From: Portulaca oleracea
Lineage: Eukaryota > Streptophyta > Magnoliopsida > Caryophyllales > Portulacaceae
Assembly (NCBI GenBank): GCA_029582165.1
Contig: CM055873.1
Location: 45,687,295 to 45,751,294 of the forward strand
Reading direction: 5' to 3'
DNA: 64,000 bases
Shown: positions 1-12,483 of the stretch, in pieces
Numbering within the stretch: position 1 is the stretch's first letter
Layout of the letters: every line of letters starts with the position of its first letter
Made by a program: the position numbers and the translations under genes
The notes under the pieces: model-generated
Databases searched by the model: none
What the model was told of the DNA's origin: nothing
The model's input: only the letters and a program-made list of their open reading frames with translations

Positions 1-3000
1 CTAAGTCGTCCGCCTGGGGAGACTCGTTTGTGGGTGAATACCCAAACAACACCTCCAGGGGATCCCCATACAATGTGCCCATGTTCACAGCCGGAGTTAT
101 CTGACAATAAAAACAAAGGGGTAAGAAAGTTATACATATACAAACTGAACTAGGCTTTTGATCGGAGATAATTACATTTACCCTACCTGACTTATGTTGT
201 AATAATTTTTGCACACCCGACATTTGAGAAATAATTTTCACCCTACCTGACATTTAGTGAAAGTGTTTTTTTTGTGTCAAATTCCGGTAACTTGTCATCG
301 GAGATACGAAAATACAATAATACTCCTATATAATTATGTGAAAGTACCAAACTGCCCTTAAGATTGCGATTGAAATGACAATACTCACCCTTCAATTGTT
401 TTGTGTGGGAAAAGGGGGAAAAGACTGTCGATATAAAAAAGAAATATATCACTCCACTCTTCTCACTATCGTCTTCTATAAGGGTAAATAGGTAATTTCG
501 GTTTTAATTGAAAATACTATGAATTAATAGCAAGGGTAAGCATGTCACTTCCTATTCATTTTTTTAATACTTGCCGGAAAATCCACAAAAAACCATTATA
601 ATATATCCTAGGTGGTTTAAATTTACGACCACTTAGGGTGAAAATTATTTCTCAAATGTCGGGTGTGCAAAAATTATTACCACATATGTCAGGTAGGGTA
701 AATGTAATTATCTCCTTTTGATCGACTGTAGTTCGAACTTTGGAGGCATTCAGGAGTGACACAAGTGAATGGTGCAAAATGTATTCTACAAAATCAAATA
801 GCCACAAAACGGAATCAGAAAGGGCATTTGTTGTACACAAATTAGACGATCACAATGAGTGGTTCAGAAATAATAATTACGGAGAAGAAAATTCAGAGTT
901 GAACACATCTCAGTCATAAGTTTAAATGCAGTCGATACATCTTTTACTATGACTAGTTGGACAGGACAATTGCCACTTGACTGTAACGAATAAACTTTGC
1001 TCATGGAAACCTCCACCTAACCTAACCTATTGACTACATCAGAATTATTAACACTTCATTACAAAGAGACCTGACTACACGTTGACTTGACCTGAACTAA
1101 TCACTCTTTGGTGGCTTAAAGACCTTCCCTTATACCAGGAATTATTTTCATACCCAGTACATAGTTCAAACAACAACAACAACAACAACAAACCCCAGCT
1201 TATTCCCACTAACACGAGGTCTTTGGGAATCCAGATAAAGGCAACCTTACCCCCACGTACAGATGTGTATGAAGAGGCTGATTCCGGCAGATCCAAAAAT
1301 CCTTTCAAAAACTTAACACAAAAACCATTTGGGAAAAGTTTGCTAGTAGTAGGCCTTGATCCTACTGCCTCCAAGATGGAAGGCCTACTTGATACCATGT
1401 GAGCTATGCTCACTCACCCTATACATAGTGTATGAAAATAGGAAGGGCGCTTCTTAAAGATACATGATTAAGCTGATCCAGGCAAAAACACGTAATACGG
1501 CCTAACAGGATTCAAATAAGGCAAATGGCCAAATGGGATGTTTTACCCAAATCAATCCCTCCAGTTATGGAATGATAGAAGCTTAAAAGCAATTAGCTAT
1601 AGTGGTGAATTGGAAGTAACTTCTGCCACATTCATTGTAACATACTTACATGTACTTGTTGTCTGACACCCGCGTTAGTCCTCAGTTTGTCTTCATTCCT
1701 CCGTTGATGATACACGCCACTCGTATTGGCATCAGGGACCCCATATGTACCTCTATTGGCCATTTGGTGTTCTTCTACAAATACATTCCGTAGTCGATAC
1801 ACCAATTTAGGATTCCCTGGCGCTGAGTCATCCATGACCTCTTCAACATAGAAGTGCTTGGAAAAGGGCTTCATTCTCTGAGGGTCACTACCATACTTTT
1901 CCACTACTCTGTTATATATAACGCAAAGTTCAGCATCGAATTGGAGATACAAGAAACATTAGGCAACATAGGATGCAGAGCCCGTGTTCGTACTTTAGTA
2001 GAACCAGGTCACACAAGGAGGCAATGCATATAGCTATGCATTAGTTGAACTCACAGACCACACAGAAGATAATTTAGCTTAGTGAAATGAACATTTGATG
2101 CGTTGATCACACCAAGGCCATGTGGAGGTATGACTTATGAGCAACAACCTTCATCATCATCACAACAGCTTGGTGTGAGCCACCATTGATGACATTAATC
2201 TAAGACCAACAGTGTTTCTATTATCAACTTATATATGTTCATATAAGATCTTCACATAAGAATAAGTTTTGTTCTTTCATCATGCCATAAGGACATTCCC
2301 CTATGACACCAGATAAATTGAGGTGGGCTTAAATGGATAATAATAGGAGGAAACACAACGTTGGAGGCCAACCCAATGATGCAAACTCTCTGCTTCGACT
2401 GGGAGGAATAGATAGAATCAATATATACTTCAACTCTCAGGAATTGACAGAGGCTCTCTACACTTCCTACTCTTACGAATTGATAGAGAAAGGGGAAGGG
2501 AAGACACATTTCTCAACTAACAACATTCAAAGTGTCTAATCAAATTTATACAACTCTTGCCTCTTGCTAATCTAATGGCATGGCTATTTATAAGTCAAGC
2601 TTATTACTAATAAAACAACCATACAATTAATGTATATCCCTATTTTCTTTGGTGGTGCCTGCATTCTTTGACATCGCAAAATCCTTCTATTTCAACTCCC
2701 TTTGTTGACCATATGGCCTTGGGTGGTCTTTTTTATTTTTTGAAATTTTTTTCTGCGTCACCCTAATCTGTCAAGATTTGTTCAATCAATCAGTTGAATC
2801 TATGTAAACGAAGAAATCATACTTTTAGAGGCGGATCTTAGGGAAACCTCTTTCTGGGATCAACTAAATCACCAACTAAATCTTGCTCAACTTAACAAGT
2901 GTTCCTTGTACATAGAGAAAAACCTCTCTTCATCGATCAATATCAATCATGATCAAACTTAATAAGCCATCTTTCTTTAAACTTCAAAAGCAAGTAGCAG

Positions 3001-6000
3001 CAACCCTTGTATTGTATAACTGACAACAGACTCCAAGCATTGTTTCTTCCACCATGTACACACTCTAATACTAGAACATGTGCCCCCCCCCCCCCCCAAG
3101 ACAGAGAGAAACGGACTGTATGAACATTGTGTTCCACTTATGTGCACTTTCACTTATGAGCACTCATGTCAACGATCATGTCATAGGCAAAATGCAACAC
3201 CACTTTGAATAGAGGAAACTGGCAGTATGATTGCATGGAACCTACTGCTTTGAATTTCTGCAAACCTCCCTAGGATATATAGGCTAAGAAGTTGCAGGAA
3301 AAATAACAAAAAAGAAATTCAACATATAGGTAGAGCAACAATTATCATATCCTTCTATGTTTGAGACCATTATCTTCATGACATTTCTGTTTGAGACCAA
3401 AGTAAATTCACAAATGCATGCTAATTAGCTAAGAGAAACAAGCACCTACATTTTTTGTAGCTCTTGCTGCATTCGAGTCCCCTCCATTTCAAGGATTTGA
3501 TTAACACTCGAGTCAATTGATTTCTTTAATCCATACATACCAGCCATAAAACCAGCTCCTGCAACCAGTAAAGATGAATAATATCTTAAGAGAGTTGCAA
3601 TATCTAGCTTAAGTAGTTGACAAAGCATAATGCTTCAAAGCAGTTCTATTCATCCCATAAGTGAGATCCTTAGCATTAACGATTACTAATCTCCTCTTTG
3701 TATTATCATGATATATTATTATAATTAAAAATCACTATTATAAATGTAATTAATCGTCTCATATACAAAAGAAACTAACTTACATGAGTTACATCCATAT
3801 TAACCTGTATAATAATATTTTCATACAAAAATTTTGACAATGATGTTGGACAAGTATGGCTCCTACATTAGAAATTTAAGACACAAGTCTACCTCCTAAA
3901 GTGACTGTTCCATGAACTAAGCGAATGAAAAAAGCTTTCATTTTGGATTCTATTCCTCAATCAAAATTTTGTATACTAAGGACGAGCTGTAATAAGAATA
4001 TGATATTAATTTCCATGGAGATGGTTAAAATTTACAATCTTAATAGAAAGAAAATAATGACAACATGACAAGACCAAATTGTTTAAAAATTTTTAAAATG
4101 TATAAGACACAGCCTTTGTTTAATAAGAGACAGAAAACACGAGCATAGATGGCTTCAAGAGAAGCAACCGTGCAAGTTTCCGAAAGGACAAATTGAGTTT
4201 TGACTAAACAATCCAGAAATGTCAAGAACTGAACATATTTATTTTATGCAATCGAAAACATGAATAGACAGAATGTCCATACCTCCAGCAAGGCTGACGC
4301 GAAGAAAATTGTTCACCCTTCTAGTTCCTGCAAAAGCAAAAAGATTGTCATAAACAAAAAAAAAAAAAGAAAAAGGAAGAGAATAACCAATATCATTTAT
4401 TTCATATCACCTCATTTGCAGTCACAGTTTATCAATCAGCAAGAGTGGAAACTCTTGAATTCATTTGGTAATTTGTCTGCTGACGTTTCTTCAAGTTCAT
4501 CAAGACTGCTCATTGAGAGCAATATCATGCAGACTAATGAGTTAGGGTCTGATGAAAAGTTGAAAAACCTGAGGGGGGCTCCCAGAAAACTTCAATATCA
4601 AAAAGGCTTATGATGTACTAAGATTTGTTCTGAGCAGTGAGGAGGTCATGTTCAGGCAAACAAGGTCGGGTAAATTTGTCATTCAACTTTCCCAAATGGT
4701 AAAAAAGCAATTGAATTAGAAAACACCCACTAAATGGCACATAACTTTCCCTAAAACTCAAAAATGTCATTTTAACCGGCTGTAGTAGTAAAAAATGCCA
4801 CTAAATTTGAAACATTCACTCAAAATGCCGTACAAGAAAGCATGTTGAACCCTATGTTACTCTGACTCTTCATTTTCCCAGTTGTACCTGTGTCGGACCC
4901 TTGATACCCGGATATGGGTATGACACTCAACACTTCAAATTACAGTGAAAATGTATAAAATTCCTTAAAATAGCCTAGTCCGACACCCGTATCCGTGTCC
5001 GATAAGGACACGCCTACCTGAGTCCGAGTAACATAGGTTGAACCTATTACAATGACAATTTTGAGTTTTAGGGAAAGTTAAGTGGCACTTAGTGGATATT
5101 TTCAATTTCAGTGGCATTTTGACAAGTGGGGAAAGTTGAACGATAATTTTGTCAAAGCACTCCGAAGAGGAATCTCGGTGTCTAGTAATAGCTCTATTCA
5201 ACAAGCGAGAAGATGACATGTTCATTTAGTTTTCCCAAATGCCAATCCTGAGCTGGGTTTGGCAATCTTCTTCCTCAATTTCAAGCAGTTCCAAGGGCCA
5301 ATTCGGGCCATCTTTGTCTATTGTAAATTGACTACTAACAAAGCTTATTGCTACTACTCAAACCAGCAAAAGACGCATTTGCATATCATCTGATACAAAT
5401 CCAATGAAAAACCCAACACGAATTCAATCGCAATAGAGTGTAACAAGTCCAAATGTGCAAACCTTACTTCGACAATCACAGATAGTCCTGGCAAAAGCTG
5501 ACCCGGTTTTTCAAACCTAAAATGTAACAAACCCGGAATACAGGGCACACCGAACCTGACCCGGCCCTCCCAAATTGACAGGTCTAATCACATATCATAA
5601 CCAAGATGACCTAATTTCTCCGCAAATTGATGCTTAATTCACCAATTACTACTTGATCGAAGACAGACATTCGGAAGAGCAAGATGATAACAACACAATT
5701 AAGATCACGACTTACCAATCCATGCAAGCCCAGTTGCAACCGACCCTCCAATGGCAAAACCCTTAATGGCTCGATTCTTGCAGTCAACAAAAACCTGGCG
5801 TTCTTGCGTGGTCATCATCTCCTGCCCAGATTCATCACATTATCAAATACCTCGAATTTCAGCGCAATAAATCAAAATTCTTCATTTGATGCACACATGA
5901 GCATCACCGTTAGCAAGATTGAAATGAAAATGCAGTGTTTTGTTTGTTGAAGTTGAAGGGATCAAAAAGTAGGGCACAATTGGATTTGAAAATGTTTGGA

Positions 6001-6066
6001 TTTTCGGGAAAATCTTACGTCTTTGGAGTTGAGAAGATTGGTGAGCTCCAGGATTGCTTCCCCCAT
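1..6066 (-). CDS. Uncharacterised plant protein with Gly-rich hydrophobic segments, 6 exons, 3' end outside window
   Basis: I join six exons on the minus strand: 6019-6066, 5716-5821, 4283-4327, 3450-3558, 1650-1908 and 1-100. Every junction has GT..AG and the phases agree, giving 222 codons so far. The ATG at 6066 opens MGEAILELTNLLNSKD. Exon 2 ends in a hydrophobic stretch around AIKGFAIGGSVATGLAWIG. Exons 3-4 give a second glycine-rich segment, GGAGFMAGMYGL, followed by a helical stretch. The later part (exons 5-6) is polar, with a short hydrophobic region near GTLYGDPLEVLFGY at the edge. If exon 4 were not spliced at 3450, a stop would follow at once, so the donor there is essential. The pattern suggests a small organelle-membrane-associated protein; that is inference, and I do not recognise a named family. 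Introns carry a MITE (164-715), a SINE (1166-1415) and a foldback element (4668-5153). The C-terminus is missing from the window. Confidence 0.82.
164..715. mobile_element. MITE with ~80-bp terminal inverted repeats (family A, copy 1)
   Basis: The ends GGAGATAATTACATTTACCC and its complement are perfect inverted repeats that continue with few mismatches for about 80 bp. The 8-bp word TTTTGATC flanks both sides (156-163 and 716-723), and the match extends to 9-10 bp, so it is a target duplication of hAT or Mutator size. There is no coding capacity. It lies in the last intron of the gene at 1-6066. A second copy is at 41066-41660. Confidence 0.8.
1166..1415 (-). mobile_element. SINE of TS type with (TTG)n tail
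   Basis: Read on the minus strand, a 250-bp unit starts GTGAGTGAGCATAGCTCAC. It carries the typical internal GGGGGTAAGGTTGC block and ends in seven TTG repeats. Near-identical 14-bp direct repeats flank it (1152-1165 and 1416-1429, 12 of 14 matching), the hallmark of L1-driven retroposition. The tRNA-like head is diverged. It lies inside an intron. Confidence 0.75.
4668..5153. mobile_element. Long-arm foldback element in intron
   Basis: The two arms pair over about 100 bp. The left arm, around 4735-4775, contains AACTTTCCCTAAAACTCAAA; the right arm, around 5050-5130, contains its complement GAGTTTTAGGGAAAGTTAAG. The outer pair is CATTCAACTTTCC against GGAAAGTTGAACG. There is no clear target duplication and no coding capacity. 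It lies in the intron between exons 2 and 3 of the first gene. Confidence 0.6.
5505..5585. repeat. Remnant of the CCCGA-rich hAT-like family
   Basis: Words such as GACCCGGTTTTT and GACCCGGCCCTCC end in ATTGACAGGTCTA, identical to the right end of the element at 9936-10787. Only one end is present. It lies in an intron. Confidence 0.45.
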
Positions 6067-6690
6067 TTGATTCTACTGAGTTGAAGGTATACTTTGATTG
6101 GATTGGATTGGAATATTGGATTGATGTTTGAAGAAGCGTTTCAGTTGTATGGCATCGTGTTCGCAGGCAAACCCCTTTCTTTTTGTTCGCTTCAACCAAC
6201 AAGACTGACGTTGATAGACAGACCACCTTTGAGATAAAAGATGAAATATCCAATTAGATATATGTAACTATCTCCCGCAATGCGCATAATTAGGTATGTA
6301 CATTCGGGCGTTCGGCTGAGGGGCAGCAAAAATTTGACCAACCAGAAAAAATCGGAATTCGGACATGGTTTTGACCGAGTTTAGAATTCGGTCATCCGGT
6401 CCATATTGAATTTATATTCAAGTCAGAGTTCAGTTTTGATATTTAAATTCAGGTTGATCAATTTTGATTAAAATTTAGATTCGGTCAATTTCAGTCACAT
6501 AAGATAATTAAAAAAAAGAAAAAAACAAACGCTTCATATCAAGATGAGACATTAAGGCAATTAAAACCCAAACATCAAAATTGAGAAGAGATGCAAGAGA
6601 CAATACAAAAAGACAATACAACCTTAAGCAATAGTACGTCCTAGAAAGACACTGCCAGACCATGTGGCAGGCAATACTACAAAGAATCTT
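6067..6690. other. Upstream flank of the first gene; AT-rich, TTCGG-rich relic
   Basis: The first 200 bp are the 5' leader and promoter area of the gene starting at 6066; I see no convincing TATA box. Around 6310-6500 there are repeated CGGTC and TTCGG words that look like a worn copy of the TCCGAAT-rich hAT-like elements, without clear ends. Confidence 0.35.
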
Positions 6691-6699
6691 ACTTCTTCC

Positions 6700-7085
6700 C
6701 TTGTTCGACCTAAGTTTCTATTAAGTCCATCACAGTCTTCTCACTATCCTAAACAACCATATATTTGATTTTTGTGCCCATCTCCACAACTTTGCGAGCT
6801 TCTCTTTTAGTCTATCCAAAGAATCATACCTTGTCTAAGAGGAGTTTCTTTCCGAGTCTTCTCTTTTAATCTATCCAAAAAGTCGTACCTTGTCTAAGAG
6901 GAGTCTCTTAATTAAATTTGTTACATCTTTCCCGTATTTTGGATTCTCATCATTTCTAATGGCCCTCACAAGAGCGTTTCACAATTCATACTCCCTGACT
7001 CTAAGAGATTTAAAAAACTTGAGAGTCTTCTTCTTCCCATCAGAATATCTTCTTAATTGCGCTAGCTTACTCTTTTGTTAGAATT
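6700..7085 (-). pseudogene. Coding-like relic, unrecognised
   Basis: On the minus strand from about 7077 a frame reads SKLAQLRRYSDGKKKTLKFF, then KSLRVREYEL, one TGA, then NALVRAIRNDENPKYGKDV and TNLIKRLLLDKV. It ends in a GT donor-like position and another stop. Just beyond, a ~65-bp segment is duplicated in tandem (6806-6850 against 6858-6903). It looks like a decayed exon of a helical protein that I cannot name. Confidence 0.35.
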
Positions 7086-7727
7086 CATTGCAAAATTGTA
7101 TGAGCCAAATAGACAATTATAGACACCTTTATTCATGTTATGACTTATTCATTTAGATTTATTTTATATTTCATGACTTTAATAACATATATTTTACATA
7201 TAGTAGTTAAACCGTATAATTGTTATTAATTTTATCTTTTAAAAATAAAAATTAATATAAATTAATCAAAATGACTCGTTATAATAGTTTATCTTACTTA
7301 TGGACACTCCTAAATCTATGACACTACAGGTTATTGATTTGACATTGAATTAGGAGGCTAACCCACCAAAAGTTTGTACCATTTGTCATTGGACACTCTT
7401 TTTGTGGTTTCCCTGACAAACATAACCCAAAGAAAATTAGAGTGTCCATAAACATGAGCTCATTGATACATATTACATACTGTATGGAAAATGTCTCCAG
7501 AGTTGTAGGTTTGAATCATCCTATATTAACAAAGATCAAACCATGTTCAGAAATACAAGCTAAGTGAACAACACAGAACTTCATTCCCAAAACCCAGAGG
7601 CCAGAACTGCCACACACATACTTTCATTATCTGCACAAGTACACACATAGATTGCCTCATTACATGGTATTTGTGACCCTTCTCACAAGAGATGAGAAAC
7701 AACCCTAACTAATACTCAAAAATCGAG
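7086..7727. other. 3' flank of the membrane-protein gene; no gene seen
   Basis: AT-rich sequence. Roughly 7480-7727 is probably the 3' untranslated region of the minus-strand gene above it. I see no other structure. Confidence 0.4.
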
Positions 7728-9133
7728 TTAAGTTGGGATGCTTGAATGAGCTTCTGACCTGCCAAACAACCGACCCTTCGTCCTCCTCAACCCCCAAAAC
7801 TTCTGCTTCATTCTCGATGACACCCTCGACATCCCAAACTTGAACAAGTCGAATGCAGTCGAGCATACACTAGGATTCTCCAACAACATGTTCTGTCTGT
7901 ACTCAACTACCCAAGTGTTGGGATCAAGCTGCACCACAGATGCACTCCATTTCTGCTGCACCCACGATGCGTTAACTTCCTTGGTCGTGCTCACAATGTG
8001 TCCTTCAGACCACTTTCGAAAGAACACCACCATAGAAATTGTGTATGTTAGCATTCAGTAGTAAAAGCTTTACTTTACTGTATTAACTTTTATGATTCAT
8101 GGGTTGTCGATTTTGGTCTAACCTGTGTGACTCGGCCTGACAATACAGTCAAGGATCGCGATGAAAATCCAGATGTGAGTAGTCCTGAAGTCTGCAGAGG
8201 CCATCCCCATATGATCACTTCCTCTGCTGCTGATTTGTGCAATGTGCATTGTGAAATCAGGATCAAACCATCCTGAAATATTCAGTAAAACAGCAAATCT
8301 AGCTCAAATTTTAGGTCTTTCAGCTTATACCCATCTGGTAAATGATACAACTCTAACTAGGGTTCTGTATCATACTACTAAATCTTAAAGATTTTATCAA
8401 TTAATTAAGCAAATAAAGAGCAAATACTGTGTACATAAAAGAAGATTTTTAGTACCTGATTAATTCTCCAATTAGATTCGCCAAGATTGCAATTGGACAC
8501 TTCCCCATGGACAAATTCCTCCAAACCTCTCTGAATCAACGCTAATCTCTCATTCAATTCCAAACCCTTCACAACCAAAGATTCCTCAACAACACCCTTC
8601 ACTACTTCCCCCGACAATCTGGGCTTCAAAACCCTAAAAACCCCTTTCGAACCCCCAAATTCAAACCCTAAAATCAGCGCAACCAACAAAACCCACCTCA
8701 AAAACTTCAACCCAAAACCCACTTTCCTCCTCTTCTTCTTCTCATCCTTCTTCTCCTTCTTACGAACTACTTCTCCACAACAACCCGTCTTGGCAGTGGA
8801 TCGAAGCTGGATAGGCGTCGACATCGATGTCGAGCTCGTAGACGAGGTTCTTGAATTGGGGGTAGAGAGTAAACTCGGATCGATTGAAACTAGGGTTTTC
8901 TTAGCAGCAGGTTTTGAAGAAGAAAGCTTAGAGAGATTGGTCTTTTGGACGCTCATGGGCATGAGATCGAGCGTAGCATTGATGCTGTCGAGGCAAATTT
9001 CGCAGGAGCAATTGGCGTCTTTGCGGCATCCTGGGTAGTAAGAGCTCTGATGACTGTCTTCCATGGCGGATGATTTAGCGGGTTGGGGAGAGACCATTAG
9101 GGCTTTCATGGCGGATTTTGGGTCGGATTTCAT
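7728..9133 (-). CDS. Single-pass membrane protein with Cys cluster, 370 aa, 3 exons
   Basis: Exons are 8456-9133, 8123-8272 and 7728-8012, all phase 0 with GT..AG borders (226, 50 and 94 codons). I start at the ATG at 9133 (MKSDPKSAMKALMVSP) rather than the in-frame ATG at 9163, because the N-terminus then looks conserved and ordinary. Seen: a Cys cluster C36-x5-C42-x-C44-x2-C47 following YYPG, then a Ser/Thr-rich linker. Next come a very basic stretch (about residues 124-137) and one transmembrane helix at about 142-160. The remaining 210 residues are a globular-looking domain with many Trp (WGWPLQTSG, QKWSASVVQLDPNTW). One hydrophobic helix preceded by lysines suggests a type II orientation with the C-terminal domain lumenal. 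The family resembles plant proteins loosely annotated as ERG2/sigma-1-receptor-like, but I am unsure of that name and claim no enzyme activity. Confidence 0.85.
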
Positions 9134-9927
9134 TGTTGGTGTTAGGGCTCGATAGAAATTCACCCGCTGATTACAATATTACAGACAGACAGGGAAGGAG
9201 GGAAGGGAGCTTTCTTTGAAATTTGAATTGCCTACGGCTACGATAAGTAACTCTGATTGTTTGTGAAAACTGTAAACGCTCACTATGCACGTGCCTCGTC
9301 AGGGAAAGTTTTTTTTTTTTTTCTTTAATTTGAAGATGTGCCTGACAATACTGGACGTAACACGTTTAGATAAAGTCAAAACTCTAGCTGAACAAATATT
9401 AATATATAGTTAGCAAATATATTAAGTAACATTTCATATATCGTTTTGTGACCTGTTAATAAAGGAAATATTTGACTTTGGAGTAGCGTTTTATATATTT
9501 TGATAAAGTCAGAGCCTTTGAAAATTTACAAATATTTGAACAACTATCCATAATTCGCTACTTAAACTACTTTTCTATACTACAGAAACAACTGTCATCA
9601 TCTAAGCCACAAATTCCTATGCGTTAACGCACCCAAACGCAACGCAACTCTACCGCAACCCTACCACAACATAACGCAAACTACCATTACTTTTTACTAT
9701 TTTCACCGCAACTTAACGCAATGCGTAACGCATGAACGCAACGCAACACACCGCCTTGCATGACTAGGGCCGAAGAGTAAACTTTACATAAGGGCTTTAA
9801 AATCATGTTTTCTTTTCCTATGGAAACAAGTAGTTTAGGCCCAACTCATAACTGGGCCTTTGGTTAATAAGGTGGGGCCTCTAGAGTAAGGGTTTTGGCC
9901 CAATTCAACTGGTCAATGCTTCAGATA
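9134..9927. other. Promoter side of the membrane-protein gene plus MITE relic
   Basis: The first 150 bp form the leader and promoter of the gene starting at 9133. The rest is AT-rich. Positions 9605-9765 hold a GCAACGCAAC-rich relic that matches, inverted, the element at 47048-47209, with TATGCGTTAACGCA at its left end. Confidence 0.4.
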
Positions 9928-9935
9928 GGTAGAAG

Positions 9936-10787
9936 TAGACCTAGCAATTGTCGACCCGACTCGGAAACCCGACCCAAAACGACCCGCAAAAAATGGGTTT
10001 TGAACACGAAATTTCGGCCGGGGACCCGATAATGACCCAATCCAAAGGATCCGGTAAAAAACGGGTAAGGTCGGGTCAGGTTTGGGTCGACCCGTTGGGT
10101 CAGACACTTTAATTTTAAGTGTTTTGTCTACTTTGGCATTGTGCAAAAAAATGGGTCCATTTCATAAAAAATTAAGACCCAAAAATAAAATATTGGGTGA
10201 CTTTGAAAAGTTATGCGTAGAGAGAGACATACAAATGAAATAACAAATGACCAAAACAAAACCCTAACACTATCACTCACTCACTCTTTCAGTGAACCCT
10301 CTAACTCCTGCAGTCCCGCCGCTCTCCTATCTTTCAGTAAAATAGTGTATTATTGTCAAAGGTCAAAGTTCAGTACATTATTGTCCAATACCCTAAAAGT
10401 TCAGTATATTAGCATCCCAAAACCCTATATATTTCAGAAGTACTGTTATTCGTGGATTGTTGACGTAAACCGCATAATACTTGTATACTTGAAGATTGTC
10501 AAATTTTGTCCCTTGGGTGCATAGTAATATGTCTATACAACTATGACATATCGTGGTGGTCGAACTTGGAATGGAATGGTACATTACACAGGTGTCTTTG
10601 ACCAATTATAATCAATTTTATTAGTTGTAAGTGACTAAGAAAAAGGGCGGTCATGACCCGTAAACCCGACCCAAAACGACCCGGAATACACGACCAGATT
10701 TACCCGAAATACACCCGACCTGTATTTACCCAAACCCGATATACGACCGACCCGTAACCCGCCCACCCGCCCGTATTGACAGGTCTA
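9936..10787. mobile_element. hAT-like non-autonomous element, 852 bp, perfect 8-bp TSD
   Basis: The ends TAGACCTAGCAATTGTC and GACAGGTCTA are inverted. The 8-bp word GGTAGAAG flanks it exactly on both sides (9928-9935 and 10788-10795). Both subterminal regions are packed with GACCC and CCCGA words. There is no transposase. The 8-bp duplication and TAG.(G/C)CT ends fit the hAT superfamily. Confidence 0.8.
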
Positions 10788-11090
10788 GGTAGAAGAGTAT
10801 AGATAGAGAGGACATGACTTAGATCTTTTTTTTTCCCCATTTCTTGTGGATGACTTGGATGGGGCGACGGTCGATGATATGATGATGATGATGATGATAT
10901 TGTAAAATATGAGAACATATCAATAATTCTACCCAAAAACTATTGTGGAATAAGGATTATATATCCATATCATACAATCATACATAAGTACTTAGACGAG
11001 AATTGTCTTTCATGTACTAGCTAGTAGTTATAAACCAAGTTAGTGTGGAATCTGACCTAACCCGGAAAAAAGTAAACATACTACTATCAA

Positions 11091-11402
11091 GATAAAACAA
11101 AGAAAGGCAAACAAATTAAATGATAAAGACAACATCGAAAATAAGGCCTCTTCATGCATGTAGTGTTGTGATGATAAAACAAGACAGATCAACACACATC
11201 AAGAAATAAGGTCTCTTCATACATGCGATGTTGTGATAAAACAAAGAAAGGCAAACAAATTAAATGATCAAGACAACATCAATAAATAAGGTCTCTTCAT
11301 GCACGTGATGTTGTGATGAAACAAAAGAAAGGCAAACAAATTAAATGATCAAGACAACATCCAGAAATAAGGTCTCTTCATGTCATGACAACATCGAGAA
11401 AT
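11091..11402. repeat. Minisatellite, about four units of 70-90 bp
   Basis: The block AAAGAAAGGCAAACAAATTA ... GACAACATC ... AATAAGGTCTCTTCATGCA ... GATGTTGTGATGA recurs at about 11097, 11166 (shortened), 11240 and 11325. Each unit ends near a TTCATG(C) word. Units differ by small gaps. Confidence 0.75.
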
Positions 11403-12208
11403 GTATCTAGCTAGTAGAGGTATTGTCGCATAGCTGCCAACTCCCTTCATTTTTTAAGTGATTTTTGAAGGTGTAGTGAACCGTGTGCTAGAGTCAAAAT
11501 TACAAAAAAAATTGAGGATAGTTAGTAAGAAAATGAGTCATTGAAATTAACAATTAATATCAGGTTTCATTGATTCAATTCAATGAATATTAAGGGTAAA
11601 ATAAGAATAGTAATAATTAATATGTCATTAAAATTTTAAAGTGACAAATAATATGAAATGAGAAAAGTTTGTTAAAATGTTATATAAACATAAAAATAAC
11701 CGAGATCCAAAGTAGACCTTTAGTAAAATTTCCTTCACCATAAGAGCCAAATTAGTATACACTAATTAAAGTAACTAATAATTAATACCAAGTTTCATTT
11801 AATTTTAAGGTAGAATTTGATCCCACCACCTTTAAGTATTGGCTCAATAAGATATGGATGATTGTATTGTATTTATGGGGGCTCATGAGTCAAAATTATA
11901 TTATTACAAAGTTATAATTGTTACATTTCCTCTAACTATTAGATACATAGGCCCCATGAGAATCTAGAATGAAGAGAGGAAGGAGAAATCTTATATGAAA
12001 AGGACTGAAATCCAATAAATCACCAAGATCATTATATTGTCTTCCACCAATTAGATCAGCATGCAATGGTTGCAATAGCTGCTACCACCAACCTCCACAA
12101 TGCTTTAATCCTATGATTTGGTGAATATTCAAAGCTAATAGGATCCATTTTTAAATCAAATTTCTCCTTCCTTATACAAAATAAGAGACATGCCAATATG
12201 AGTTGAAA
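11403..12208. other. AT-rich, nothing recognised
   Basis: I see no frame with protein-like composition, no terminal repeats and no RNA gene here. Confidence 0.4.
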
Positions 12209-12216
12209 GGTATAAG

Positions 12217-12475
12217 TAGAGCTGGCGAAAATATGTCTAACCCGAAAAAAAGCGGGTACAGTAATAGATTTTTCGTCCAAATTTTGATATGAGCCGAAAA
12301 TTCAGATACAATTTTCTTTTTCAAATTTCTATTGTTTAAACCTGATTTAGACCTGAATTTATGTTTACCCAATTTGTATGACCCCAAAAAACTGGGTAAC
12401 AAACATCAAGTTTTCGTCTTATGTTCAATTTATCCAAATCCAAAATTATCCGATTTCAGATTTTTGCCAACTCTA
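12217..12475. mobile_element. hAT-like MITE, 259 bp, perfect 8-bp TSD
   Basis: The ends are TAGAGCTGGCGAAAAT and TTTTTGCCAACTCTA. GGTATAAG is repeated exactly at 12209-12216 and 12476-12483. The interior has paired TCCGA and CCCGA-type words, as in the copies at 31485 and 49238. Confidence 0.85.
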
Positions 12476-12483
12476 GGTATAAG

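Noticed and set aside
2252..2539. Frames of 85 and 68 codons on opposite strands
   Set aside because: They lie in an intron of the first gene and show no protein-like features.
3083..3098. C run (also 41372-41382, 62638-62654 and 63966-63977)
   Set aside because: Homopolymer runs of uncertain length, more likely polymerase or assembly noise than function.
8790..9038. 82-codon plus-strand frame
   Set aside because: Antisense shadow of exon 1 of the gene at 7728-9133.
10213..10605. Frames of 103 and 70 codons inside 9936-10787
   Set aside because: They lie in the interior of a non-autonomous hAT-like element, overlap on opposite strands and show no domain.
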